Source: [Clostridium] colinum
GTDB taxonomy: Bacteria; Bacillota; Clostridia; Lachnospirales; CAG-274
NCBI RefSeq assembly: GCF_940677205.1
Contig: NZ_OW712331.1
Coordinates: 1,178,001 to 1,242,000, forward strand
DNA: 64,000 nt
Direction of reading: 5' to 3'
Part shown: positions 1-8,324 of the stretch, one piece after another
How the letters are laid out: each line of letters opens with the position of its first letter
Position numbering within the stretch: the first letter of the stretch is position 1
The notes under the pieces: generated by a model
Told to the model about the DNA's origin: nothing
The model's input: the letters and a program-made list of their open reading frames with translations, nothing else
Database searches by the model: none
Made by a program: the position numbers and the translations under genes

Positions 1-486
1 ATTAAAAAAACTAAATCTAAATCTTTAGCTCCTTTTGGATATACTTTATTTTATACAGACCAAAATACAAAAACAAGAAAATCTAACGTTATATATAAAA
101 AACTTCTATTTTCAGAAAAATATAATATACAAGGTAAACCAGATTTTATATATAAAAAGTTTAAGACTTGCTATGTAATAGAGCTTAAAAGTGGTTTAAT
201 AAAAGATGACCCTATGCCTCATACTGGTGATTTATTACAACTTGTGACTTATTTTTTAATAATAGAAGATTTGTATGGGTATAAAGTAAAAAAAGGAAAG
301 CTTATATACAAAGACTATTGTTTTGTTGTTAAAAATACTAGATATTTAAGAAAATATCTTTTAAGTGTATTATCCGATATGAGAAAAATGTTAAAAACAG
401 GTGATGGTGAGCCTACTTGCAATTTTGCCCATTGTAGGTATTGTATGTGTAGACAAACGGTTTGTGATTTTTATGATAAACTTTAA
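1..486 (+). CDS. Cas4/RecB-like PD-(D/E)XK nuclease, C-terminal part
   Basis: The frame is open from the first base of the window, so the gene begins upstream; 161 residues are visible. They hold the core of a PD-(D/E)XK nuclease: GKPDF (Asp48 of the visible part), the E-x-K motif in IELKSG (Glu61, Lys63), and a QLVTY motif of the Q-x3-Y type used by the RecB/Cas4 class. The C-terminus has five cysteines (C-x4-C-x2-C-x-C-x4-C), as in Cas4-type enzymes that bind an Fe-S cluster through C-terminal cysteines. Known Cas4 proteins act on single-stranded DNA ends. No cas1, cas2 or repeat array is visible here, so a stand-alone DNA-processing nuclease is as likely as a CRISPR role. An unknown 45-residue gene and rlmD follow closely, perhaps in one transcript. 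Confidence 0.7.
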   Translation: MKKTKSKSLAPFGYTLFYTDQNTKTRKSNVIYKKLLFSEKYNIQGKPDFIYKKFKTCYVIELKSGLIKDDPMPHTGDLLQLVTYFLIIEDLYGYKVKKGKLIYKDYCFVVKNTRYLRKYLLSVLSDMRKMLKTGDGEPTCNFAHCRYCMCRQTVCDFYDKL

Positions 487-501
487 AATTTAGAGGTTTT
501 T

Positions 502-639
502 ATGAAAAAAGATATTAAACAAAATAATATTGAAAAAGTTTTAAATATGACAGATGAAAAACTCTTAGCTAAAGCTTTACAACAATATTTAAAATTAGAT
601 AAAAAAGATATAAAAAAAGGTACTAAAAATGAAAATTAA
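502..639 (+). CDS. Small hypothetical protein, 45 aa
   Basis: This 45-codon frame starts at ATG 502 behind an AGAGG-type ribosome binding site near 493 and ends inside the first codons of rlmD (11-nt overlap), so it is probably translated and coupled to rlmD. The product is highly charged and lysine-rich with a predicted helical centre (TDEKLLAKALQQYLKL). No signal peptide, membrane segment or cysteine is present. I do not recognise the family. Its position between the nuclease and the rRNA methyltransferase suggests co-transcription, not a shared function. Confidence 0.55.
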   Translation: MKKDIKQNNIEKVLNMTDEKLLAKALQQYLKLDKKDIKKGTKNEN

Positions 640-1981
640 AAAAAATGATTATTTTAATATAGATATAACTGATATAGGTATAAATGGAGAAGGCATTGGT
701 AAAATAGATAATTTTACTATATTTGTAAACGGTGCTTTATCAAATGAAACCATTAATATAAAAATTATTAAAGTTAAAAAAAATTATGCCTATGGTAAGC
801 TTATAAATATAATTAAACCATCGCCTTTTAGACAAACACCTTCTTGTCAACATTTTAATAAATGTGGTGGTTGTAATCTTCTTCATCTTTCCTATGATGA
901 ACAGCTTAATATAAAAGCTAAATTTATACAATCTAACTTAAAAAAAATTGCTAAAATAGATAATATAAGTGTAAATAAACCTATTGGTATGGATAATCCT
1001 TTTCATTATAGAAATAAAGCCAGTTTTCCTATCAATTTTACAGACAAAATAAATATAGGTTTTTATAAACCTCGCTCTCATAATATTATTAATATAGATA
1101 ATTGTATTATACAACACCCTATAAATAATATTATAATAGAAAAAACTAAAGACTTTATTAAAAAAAGTAATATATCTATATATAATGAAAATAATGGAAA
1201 AGGTGATTTAAGACATATTGTAACTAGAATAAGCACAAAAACAAATGAACTTCTAATATGTGTAGTTGTAAATAATACTAAGTTTTTATATAAAGATTTA
1301 CTTATAGAGTGTTTTAAAGATATACCTAATTTAGATAGTATTGTTATAAATTATAACACCAAAAATAATAATGTTATTTTAGGAAATAAAACAGAAACTA
1401 TATTAGGCAAAGGATATATTGTAGATTATATAAAAGATTTAAAATTTAATATATCTCCCCTATCTTTTTATCAAGTAAATCCTACTCAAGCAGAAGTTTT
1501 ATATCAAACTGCTTTAGATTTTTGTGATTTAAATGGTGATGAAATTGTTTTTGATGCTTATTGTGGTATAGGTACAATATCTTTATTTTTAGCTAAAAAC
1601 TGTAAAAAAGTATATGGTATAGAAATTGTAGAAGATGCAATAAAAAATGCTAAATCAAATGCAAAGCTAAATAATATACAAAATGCAGAATTTTATGTAG
1701 GCAAATCTGAAGAAATTATACCAAACCTTATATTTAAAGAAAATATATATCCAGATGTTATAGTAGTAGACCCACCTAGAAAAGGCTGTGATAAAGCTTT
1801 ATTAGATGCAATAGCTAAAACTTCTATTAAAAAACTTGTATATGTATCTTGTGATAATGCTACATTAGCTAGAGATATTTCTTATTTATCTAACTTTGGA
1901 TTTAAACTTAATAAAATACAACCTGTGGATATGTTTTGTATGACTACTCATATAGAATGTGTAGCACTAATAACTAGATAA
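629..1981 (+). CDS. rlmD: 23S rRNA (uracil-C5)-methyltransferase, RlmD/RumA type
   Basis: This cytoplasmic enzyme transfers a methyl group from S-adenosylmethionine to C5 of a uracil in 23S rRNA (U1939 in Escherichia coli numbering; Gram-positive RlmCD homologues can also modify U747). In order it shows an N-terminal TRAM-like RNA-binding region (about residues 1-62), a 4Fe-4S cysteine set (Cys73, Cys79, Cys82, Cys159), the SAM-binding motif FDAYCGIG (from residue 308), the VDPPRKG motif (about 380-386) and the catalytic cysteine Cys408 in YVSCD. At 450 residues it has the usual family length. The ATG at 629 has an AAGG element upstream and overlaps the end of the preceding small gene. Exact target specificity cannot be read from sequence alone. 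Confidence 0.88.
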   Translation: MKIKKNDYFNIDITDIGINGEGIGKIDNFTIFVNGALSNETINIKIIKVKKNYAYGKLINIIKPSPFRQTPSCQHFNKCGGCNLLHLSYDEQLNIKAKFIQSNLKKIAKIDNISVNKPIGMDNPFHYRNKASFPINFTDKINIGFYKPRSHNIINIDNCIIQHPINNIIIEKTKDFIKKSNISIYNENNGKGDLRHIVTRISTKTNELLICVVVNNTKFLYKDLLIECFKDIPNLDSIVINYNTKNNNVILGNKTETILGKGYIVDYIKDLKFNISPLSFYQVNPTQAEVLYQTALDFCDLNGDEIVFDAYCGIGTISLFLAKNCKKVYGIEIVEDAIKNAKSNAKLNNIQNAEFYVGKSEEIIPNLIFKENIYPDVIVVDPPRKGCDKALLDAIAKTSIKKLVYVSCDNATLARDISYLSNFGFKLNKIQPVDMFCMTTHIECVALITR

Positions 1982-2003
1982 TTTATAATTTTGGAGGACA
2001 ATT

Positions 2004-2861
2004 TTGGAAAATAAAAGACTTAATGAAATAGAACGAAGCATTATAAAAAAATATAGAAAAACTATATGGCGTGGATTTATAAAAGGTATAAAAAAATATG
2101 ACCTTATAAAAGAAAATGACAAAATAGCCGTTTGTATATCCGGTGGTAAAGATTCTATGCTTTTAGCAAAGCTTATGCAAGAACTACAAAAACACGGAAA
2201 ATTTCATTTTGAAGTAAAATTTATAGTTATGAACCCTGGCTATAGCAAAGAAAATATGGACAAAATTTTAGAAAATGCAAAACTTTTAAATATACCTATT
2301 AATGTTTTTGAAACTAGTATTTTTGACATTGTTATAGATATAGAAGATAATCCTTGCTATCTTTGCGCTCGTATGCGCCGTGGACATTTATATAGTAAAG
2401 CTAAAGAGCTTGGTTGTAACAAAATAGCTCTTGGTCATCATTTTGATGATGTTATAGAAACAATCCTTATGGGTATAATATATGGTGGTCAAGTTCAAAC
2501 TATGATGCCTAAACTACATAGCCTTAATTTTGAAGGTATGGAGCTTATAAGACCTATGTATATGGTTAGAGAAGAAGATATTATAGCTTGGGCTAAATAT
2601 CATCAATTAGAATTTTTAAGATGTGGTTGTAGATTTACAGAAAATATTGCATATGAAAATAAAGAACAAAGTGGTTCTACTCGTCAAAATATAAAAAATT
2701 TAATAAGAAAACTTAGAGATGATAATCCTAATATTGAAAAAAACATATTTAATAGTGTAGAAAATATAAATTTAAGTACTATTATTGGATATCATAAAGA
2801 TGGAAATTTTTATAACTTTTTAGATGATTATGATAATCGCGTAAAAAAAATGGGCTTTTAG
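2004..2861 (+). CDS. ttcA: TtcA-like tRNA 2-thiocytidine synthetase
   Basis: An ATP-pyrophosphatase of the TtcA/TilS superfamily, probably thiolating cytidine-32 of tRNAs. The PP-loop is SGGKDS at residues 46-51; a C-x2-C pair (CYLCARMRRG) and a later cysteine pair (RCGC) match the Fe-S-binding cysteines of TtcA, and the GHHFDDVIET motif is typical of the family. The start is TTG at 2004, chosen because GGAGG at 1993-1997 lies six bases upstream. It follows rlmD after only 22 bases, so both RNA-modification genes are probably co-transcribed and end at the same terminator, which overlaps this stop codon. A related CTU1-like specificity cannot be excluded. Confidence 0.8.
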   Translation: MENKRLNEIERSIIKKYRKTIWRGFIKGIKKYDLIKENDKIAVCISGGKDSMLLAKLMQELQKHGKFHFEVKFIVMNPGYSKENMDKILENAKLLNIPINVFETSIFDIVIDIEDNPCYLCARMRRGHLYSKAKELGCNKIALGHHFDDVIETILMGIIYGGQVQTMMPKLHSLNFEGMELIRPMYMVREEDIIAWAKYHQLEFLRCGCRFTENIAYENKEQSGSTRQNIKNLIRKLRDDNPNIEKNIFNSVENINLSTIIGYHKDGNFYNFLDDYDNRVKKMGF

Positions 2862-2873
2862 CTCATTTTTTTT
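2843..2873 (+). terminator. Rho-independent terminator overlapping the ttcA stop codon
   Basis: AAAAAAATGGGCT pairs with AGCTCATTTTTTT around a three-base loop and runs into a T tract. The TAG stop codon of the upstream gene sits at the loop and start of the 3' arm, so translation and termination signals overlap. Confidence 0.75.
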
Positions 2874-2975
2874 ATTTATATGTCTATTTATTTTTTTCTT
2901 TTTAAACTAGAATATAACAAAATTTTCTTTAATTTATCTATATAATCTATATATAAAAGCTTTTGGAGGGATTTA

Positions 2976-3863
2976 ATGCAAATAGAAGTTTATATAGACG
3001 TTTTATTTTTTATAAATTTTATAATGGTTTATTTTATATTTTTTATAGTTAATAAGCTTAATAAAAATAAAACTAGCTTAAAAAAAATTGCATTAGGTGC
3101 ATTTTTAGCAACAATCCTTTACATTTTAACTATTATTTTTGTACCATATAATAAAATATTAAGTATTTTTATAATATTTTTTATTTTTATAATATCCATT
3201 ATAATTAGTTTTAAACCAAAAAATATTAAAGAATTTTCAAAGTTGTTTTTAATGGTAAATATAGTGGCTTTTTGCATTGGTGGCGGAAGTATTGCTATTT
3301 TTTACTATACAAATTTTAACTATTTTTTAAATTTTACATTACAAAATTTACCATTAAAATTTTTAATAATTTCTATCATCTGTACATACATAATAATTAA
3401 AATTTTTCTATCTTGGTATAAAAGAATATTTCTAAAAAAACAAAGCTTTTATAATATTACATTATACAAAAATAATACAAATGTATCATTAAATGCACTT
3501 TTAGACACTGGAAATACCTTAAAAGAACCTATAACAAAAAAACCTGTTATAATTGCAGAATTTGTAGCCTTAAAACCTATTCTACCAGAAAATCTAAAAG
3601 TCATTTTTTATGAAAAACAAGAAAATGACCTATATAAACTAATGGAACTAGGACATACAGCTGATATACGTCTTATACCCTTTAAAAGTGTTGGAAAAGA
3701 AAATGGTATGTTAATTGGTATAAAAATAGATAAATTAGAAATAGATACAGAAAATAAAATTATATTAAAAGATGCAATAGTAGCTATATCAAACTTTAAT
3801 TTATCAAATGATAACTTTTACAATGCTCTTTTAAATCCTGAATTAATAAATTGTTTTAACTAA
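2976..3863 (+). CDS. spoIIGA: Pro-sigma-E processing peptidase SpoIIGA
   Basis: SpoIIGA is the septal-membrane aspartic protease that, when signalled from the forespore, cleaves pro-sigma-E in the mother cell. The first roughly 150 residues form about five hydrophobic membrane segments; the cytoplasmic half carries the active-site motif LLDTGN with Asp177. At 295 residues it matches the family. The start at ATG 2976 has TTGGAGGG just upstream. Its substrate gene sigE follows 30 bases later, the classical spoIIG arrangement, so the two are expected to be expressed together. In Bacillus this operon is activated by Spo0A-phosphate; I could not identify a convincing Spo0A box in the preceding 110 bases. 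Confidence 0.93.
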   Translation: MQIEVYIDVLFFINFIMVYFIFFIVNKLNKNKTSLKKIALGAFLATILYILTIIFVPYNKILSIFIIFFIFIISIIISFKPKNIKEFSKLFLMVNIVAFCIGGGSIAIFYYTNFNYFLNFTLQNLPLKFLIISIICTYIIIKIFLSWYKRIFLKKQSFYNITLYKNNTNVSLNALLDTGNTLKEPITKKPVIIAEFVALKPILPENLKVIFYEKQENDLYKLMELGHTADIRLIPFKSVGKENGMLIGIKIDKLEIDTENKIILKDAIVAISNFNLSNDNFYNALLNPELINCFN

Positions 3864-3893
3864 TACAAGCTCTATAAAAATGGAGGTAATGCT

Positions 3894-4610
3894 ATGCTTG
3901 CTATGAAAAATATATTAAAAAATATTATAAATATTTTTAAGGAAAAAGATGATGATAGTATCTTTTATATAGGTGGTGCTGATGTATTGCCTGCCCCATT
4001 AACAAATGATGAAGAAGCTGAGATAATAGCTCTTTTAGGTACAGACAAAGATGAAATGGCTAAATCCAAACTTATAGAAAGAAATTTAAGGCTTGTTGTT
4101 TATATCGCTAGAAAATTTGAAAATACTGGTATTAATGTAGAAGATTTAATATCTATAGGTAGCATAGGTCTTATTAAAGCTATTAATACATTTAAGTGTG
4201 ATAAAAATATAAAACTTGCTACATATGCAACAAGATGTATAGAAAATGAAATACTTATGTATCTTAGAAGAAATACAAAAACAAAAACAGAAATATCTAT
4301 AGATGAACCTTTAAATGTAGATTGGGAAGGTAATGAACTATTATTATCTGATATATTAGGTACAGATGTAGATATAATATCTAAAAATTTGGAAGAAGAA
4401 ATAGATAGAGAATTATTAAAAAAAGCTATAAATAAACTGGATAAACGAGAACGTATAATAATAGAACTTAGATATGGTATATTTTCTGACGGTATAGAAA
4501 AAACACAAAAAGAAGTAGCCGATATGCTAGGTATATCTCAATCTTATATATCTAGATTGGAAAAAAGAATAATTAGTAGGCTAAAAAAAGAATTTATTAA
4601 AATGATGTAA
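3894..4610 (+). CDS. sigE: RNA polymerase sporulation sigma factor E (pro-sigma-E)
   Basis: The early mother-cell sigma factor, made as an inactive precursor. The N-terminus carries a hydrophobic/basic pro-sequence of about 27 residues before the conserved sigma core, region 2 ([28 protein letters not shown]) and region 4 (helix-turn-helix [19 protein letters not shown] near the C-terminus). The length of 238 residues is close to the usual one. The ATG at 3894 is preceded by GGAGG. SpoIIGA directly upstream is its processing protease. In Bacillus sigG follows; here a chemoreceptor pseudogene follows instead, so sigG is elsewhere or lost from this locus. Confidence 0.95.
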   Translation: MLAMKNILKNIINIFKEKDDDSIFYIGGADVLPAPLTNDEEAEIIALLGTDKDEMAKSKLIERNLRLVVYIARKFENTGINVEDLISIGSIGLIKAINTFKCDKNIKLATYATRCIENEILMYLRRNTKTKTEISIDEPLNVDWEGNELLLSDILGTDVDIISKNLEEEIDRELLKKAINKLDKRERIIIELRYGIFSDGIEKTQKEVADMLGISQSYISRLEKRIISRLKKEFIKMM

Positions 4611-4795
4611 TTTATTAATAATAAAATTTTCTTATATTTAAATTGTAAAAAATATAGTAACTCCTTTAAGTTTATTCTAATATAATAATATTATGTTTAG
4701 TATATATAAATTTTTGTATGTTATTAAAAAATTATTTATATTTAGAATATTGAAAATATTTTTATTTTAATCTATAAACTTTTAGGAGGTATAAA

Positions 4796-6634
4796 ATGAT
4801 TGACAAATTACCCATTATGAAAAAAATGGCATTAGGATTTGGAACAACTATATTTTTTACAATTATTTTGTTTTTTTATCTACTTCAACATTAATAATTA
4901 GTAATCGCTTATATTCTAAAGAATTAGAAACTAGCAAAACAGTTATATTTGAAAGTATGAATTCTTTCGAAAAAATTATTAACTTTAGAATTAAATCTAT
5001 ATCATATAAAACCCCATCTGAAATAAATACAAAAGATTTAAATGAAATTAAAAAAATAAAGCAAGACTTAAATACTTCTTATGAAGAAGCTTTAAATAGT
5101 TTAGAAACTTATAAAAATGCTTGCTTAAGTTTAAATAGAACTGAAGATGTTGCTAAAATTGAAGAAAATATCCAAGAATTAAAACAATATAATGATTTAA
5201 ATTTACAATATCTTAATGAAATAAGTAATGAAAATAACTCTGATAAATTAAAAGAAATAGAAAAACAACATAATGAAATAGGAGATAAACTTTTTGATTA
5301 TGCTTATGAAGCACCAAAATCAAGTTTTAATGAATTTTCTATACATCAATCTGCATTAAGTGAACGTATTCAAGATAAAATAACTTTAATTAATATTTTA
5401 TTTATTTTAATATTTGATATAAGTATATTTTTAGCTATAAGAATTTCCAAAAATATTAGCTCCCCTATAAAAGAATTACAAAATGCTATATATCAAGTTT
5501 CTAAGGGAAATACAAACGTTAAACTACCATTAAATTCTAAGGATGAAATTGGCAAACTAGCACAATTTTTTAGCACTATGATAAATACATTAAATAATAT
5601 TTTATTAGACATTAAAACTTTATCTACAGAATTTGAAAAAGGAAATATATCTTATAGAATAGATGAAGGTAAATATGAAGGTGTTTTTAATGATACAATT
5701 AAATCTATTAACATTACAGCTGATAGCCTTATAGATGATTCTTTATATATTATAGAAAAAGTTAAAGAGTTTGGTAATGGAGAGTTTAATAATGATATTA
5801 AACAATTTATAGGTGAAAAATCTATTATTACTACTGAATTATCATCAGTATAAACTTATTTAAAAAATGTATCAAATGACATTGTTGGTCTTATAAACGC
5901 TGGTAATGAAGGAAATTTAAAATTTAGGCTAGATACTTCTAACTATGTAGGACAATGGCAAGAAATAACTAATGGTTTAAATACATTTATAGAAAATGTT
6001 GTTCTTCCTATTAAAGAAACTCAATATATACTTTATGAATTTGCAAAAGGGAATTTTAGCATTAGAAACAAAAGAAAATGCAAGTATTGGTAGTAATCAA
6101 ATGAACAATATGCTTTTGGATATGGAAGAAATTAATGTGTCATCTAATAGTATATACAATATAATAAAAGTAATAGATGATATTGCTTTTCAAACAAATG
6201 TACTAGCATTAAATGCTGCTGTTGAAGCTGCTCGTGCTGGTGACCACGGTAAAGGATTTTCTGTTGTTGCCGAAGAAGTAAGAAATCTTGCCGCAAGAAG
6301 TCATCAAGCTGCTAAAGAAACTACTCAACTTATAGAAAGTTCTGTTCAAAAAGTAGAAGAAGGCTCTAAAATAGCTAATTTAACTGCTGACTCTTTATTA
6401 AATATAATATCACAAATAGATGAAATATCTAATTTAATTAACTCTTGTGCTGTATCATCTAAAGAACAAGAAAAATCTATAGAACAAATTAATATTGGTA
6501 TAACTCAAATATCTAGCGTTACACAAGTAAATACTGCTACAAGTCAAGAATCTGCCGCAGCTTCTCAAGAATTGTCAAGTCAAGCTGATGTGTTTTATAA
6601 TTCTGTTTGCGATTTTAAAACAAAAAAAGATTAA
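4796..6634 (+). pseudogene. Methyl-accepting chemotaxis protein, broken
   Basis: The start ATG at 4796 follows AGGAGG and encodes a typical receptor N-terminus with the first membrane segment, but the frame closes after 33 codons. Sequence resumes in the -1 frame at a run of seven T (4871-4877), consistent with loss of one T. A second lesion is an in-frame TAA at 5851-5853. A third lies around 6055-6085: the frame changes and the usual stretch between HAMP and the signalling tip is missing, so a deletion is likely. The remainder encodes a HAMP-like region (SSPIKELQNAI) and the conserved tip ([34 protein letters not shown]). Three lesions make a functional receptor very unlikely. Confidence 0.88.
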
Positions 6635-6662
6635 AGTATTGAATTTATATGTATATTTTGAT

Positions 6663-6700
6663 ATAATAATAACCATAAGTAAAATTATGGTTATTATTAT
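6663..6700 (+). terminator. Strong hairpin after the chemoreceptor pseudogene
   Basis: A perfect 16-base inverted repeat (6663-6678 and 6685-6700) encloses a six-base loop. There is no clear T tract after it, so it may be a relic terminator or an RNA-stabilising hairpin. It lies directly before the riboswitch. Confidence 0.5.
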
Positions 6701-6702
6701 AT

Positions 6703-6741
6703 AGACAGTTCGAAACCTCCTGTCTTTAAACAAAACTAGGT
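6703..6741 (+). promoter_or_regulatory. preQ1-I riboswitch aptamer
   Basis: AGACAG (6703-6708) pairs with CTGTCT (6720-6725) as stem P1. The loop contains ACCT (6715-6718), which can pair with AGGT (6738-6741) in an A-rich tail (AAACAAAACTAGG) to form the H-type pseudoknot of class I preQ1 aptamers. The unpaired C at 6719 is in place for pairing with the ligand. An alternative terminator lies 35 bases downstream, and the second controlled gene is a queuosine-precursor-type transporter, which agrees with the assignment. The match was made by eye against the known consensus. Confidence 0.8.
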
Positions 6742-6774
6742 CAAATTAAATATTTATTTTTATTATATTAATTT

Positions 6775-6801
6775 GAGCTATTTGTATAGCTCTTTTATTT
6801 T
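6775..6801 (+). terminator. Riboswitch expression-platform terminator
   Basis: GAGCTA (6775-6780) pairs with TAGCTC (6787-6792) and is followed by TTTTATTTT. Upstream, TCAAATTAA (from 6741) and TTAATTTGA (to about 6775) can pair, overlapping both the aptamer 3' end and the terminator base. This layout suggests ligand-dependent transcription termination. Confidence 0.65.
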
Positions 6802-6858
6802 ATAATCTTTCATTAATTTGACATAGTATAGGTTTTACTGTCTAAAAATGGAGGAATT

Positions 6859-7581
6859 ATGGATAATTTAATTAGATATTCCGTTATAAACCAAAAAAAT
6901 AAAAGAGAATTTCTTCTTCTTATTGGTAGTGGTTGTAAATGGAAAAAGTGTAGTTTTTGTGATTATCATACAGATTATAATAAAAATGAAGATTTATGTT
7001 ACAAAATAAATGAAAAAGAACTAAATAAAGTAACTGGAAGATATCATACTATAGAAATAGTAAATTCTGGTAGCTTTGTAGATTTAGATAAAAAAACTAT
7101 GAAAAAAATAGAAGATGTATGTATAGAAAAAAATATTAAAACACTACATTTTGAATGTCATTGGGCACATAAAGATGATATTATCCCTTTAAAAAATTAT
7201 TTTAAAAATATTGGTATAAATGTAAAAACAAAAATAGGTATAGAAACATTTGATTATTACTATAGAGAAAGTTTCTTAAATAAGGGTATAGAAGAGCAAG
7301 ATATTAACATAATAAAAAAATATTTTGATGAAGTATGCCTATTACAAGGTTTAGCTGGGCAAAGTGTAGAATTTATGCTTAAAGATATTGCCTTAGGCCT
7401 TGAACATTTTGAAAGAATATGCATAAATATAATGGTTAAAAATAAAACAAAAATAAAGCCCGACCCTAACACTATAGAAAATTTTATAAAATATATTTAT
7501 CCTATATATAAAGATAATAATAGAGTTGATATTTTATTAGAAAATACAGATTTTGGTGTTGGAGGTACTAAAAATGCTTAA
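6859..7581 (+). CDS. Radical SAM protein, candidate queuosine-salvage enzyme (QueL-like)
   Basis: A 240-residue radical SAM protein. Cysteines lie in GCKWKKCSFCDYH, a C-x4-C-x2-C arrangement instead of the common C-x3-C-x2-C, placed near residue 30 as expected for a cluster-binding loop. A conserved ECHW and a KIGIETFD segment follow. The start ATG 6859 has GGAGG four bases upstream; an ATG at 6848 is out of place for that site. It sits behind a preQ1 riboswitch and overlaps the downstream transporter by eight bases. Some gut Clostridia salvage queuine with a radical SAM queuine lyase (QueL) that releases preQ1; this gene is a good candidate by context, but the exact reaction is inferred. Confidence 0.65.
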   Translation: MDNLIRYSVINQKNKREFLLLIGSGCKWKKCSFCDYHTDYNKNEDLCYKINEKELNKVTGRYHTIEIVNSGSFVDLDKKTMKKIEDVCIEKNIKTLHFECHWAHKDDIIPLKNYFKNIGINVKTKIGIETFDYYYRESFLNKGIEEQDINIIKKYFDEVCLLQGLAGQSVEFMLKDIALGLEHFERICINIMVKNKTKIKPDPNTIENFIKYIYPIYKDNNRVDILLENTDFGVGGTKNA

Positions 7582-8269
7582 TAATGAAATCCTTTTAATA
7601 TTATCAATATTTATTATATATGGAATGGTTTTATTATGGTTTTATATCTTTGGTGATAAAGGTCTTTTATGCTTTACAGTATTTGCAACAATTGCAGCTA
7701 ATATAGAAGTTTTATTAGTTATAAAAGCATTTTCTTTGGAGCAAACTCTTGGTAATGTATTATTCGGAGCAAGTTTTTTAGCTACTGATATGTTAAGTGA
7801 GTTTTATGGTAAAAAAAGCTCTAAACAAGCTGTTATAGTTGGTATTTTAACTTCTATATTTTTTATCATTTTGTCACAAAGTTGGCTTTTGTATGATGTT
7901 GTTAATGATTTAGACAAACCTTTTAAACTAATTTTTTCTAATACACCAAGAATTATGATATCTAGTATAATTGTTTATGCTATAAGCCAATTTTTTGATG
8001 TGTGGGTATATCATAAATGGTGGTCTTTTACTGAAAAAATAAGTGGTGATAAAAGAAAATATCTTTGGTTAAGAAATAATGCTTCTACATTAACATCTCA
8101 ACTTATAAATTCTTTATTATTTACATTTTTTGCATTTTATGGTTTATATGATATAAAAACTCTTATAAGTATATTTTTATCTAGCTACTTTATATTTATA
8201 ATAACAAGTATATTAGATACCCCTGTTATTTACATATCAAGATTTATACATGAGAAAAAATTAAAATAA
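7574..8269 (+). CDS. Queuosine-precursor transporter, YhhQ/VUT family
   Basis: A membrane protein of about 231 residues with six predicted hydrophobic segments, matching the VUT/YhhQ family that imports queuosine precursors such as preQ0, preQ1 or queuine. The conserved segment FLATDMLSEFYGKK is diagnostic. I chose ATG 7574, not the longer frame from 7553, because GGAGG at 7561-7565 lies eight bases before it. It overlaps the stop of the radical SAM gene, so the pair is translationally coupled and shares riboswitch control. Which base it carries cannot be read from the sequence. Confidence 0.85.
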   Translation: MLNNEILLILSIFIIYGMVLLWFYIFGDKGLLCFTVFATIAANIEVLLVIKAFSLEQTLGNVLFGASFLATDMLSEFYGKKSSKQAVIVGILTSIFFIILSQSWLLYDVVNDLDKPFKLIFSNTPRIMISSIIVYAISQFFDVWVYHKWWSFTEKISGDKRKYLWLRNNASTLTSQLINSLLFTFFAFYGLYDIKTLISIFLSSYFIFIITSILDTPVIYISRFIHEKKLK

Positions 8270-8274
8270 AACTA

Positions 8275-8320
8275 TAAAATAAGTTATAATAAATACTGTT
8301 ATTTATTATAACTTATTTTA
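8275..8320. terminator. Bidirectional terminator between convergent genes
   Basis: A perfect 20-base inverted repeat (8275-8294 and 8301-8320) with a six-base loop lies between convergent stop codons and is T-rich on both exits. Confidence 0.75.
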
Positions 8321-8324
8321 TATA

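Noticed and set aside
1-486. CRISPR-Cas locus suggested by the Cas4-like fragment
   Set aside because: No direct repeat array and no other cas gene is visible; the neighbours are RNA-modification genes.
4871-4879. Programmed -1 frameshift in the chemoreceptor gene
   Set aside because: The T run is slippery, but codon alignment does not give a canonical X-XXY-YYZ site, and two further lesions downstream make functional recoding pointless.
4957-5853. Separate functional chemoreceptor gene starting at 4957
   Set aside because: The real start with AGGAGG lies at 4796 in another frame, and the remaining signalling domain is cut off by a stop and a deletion.
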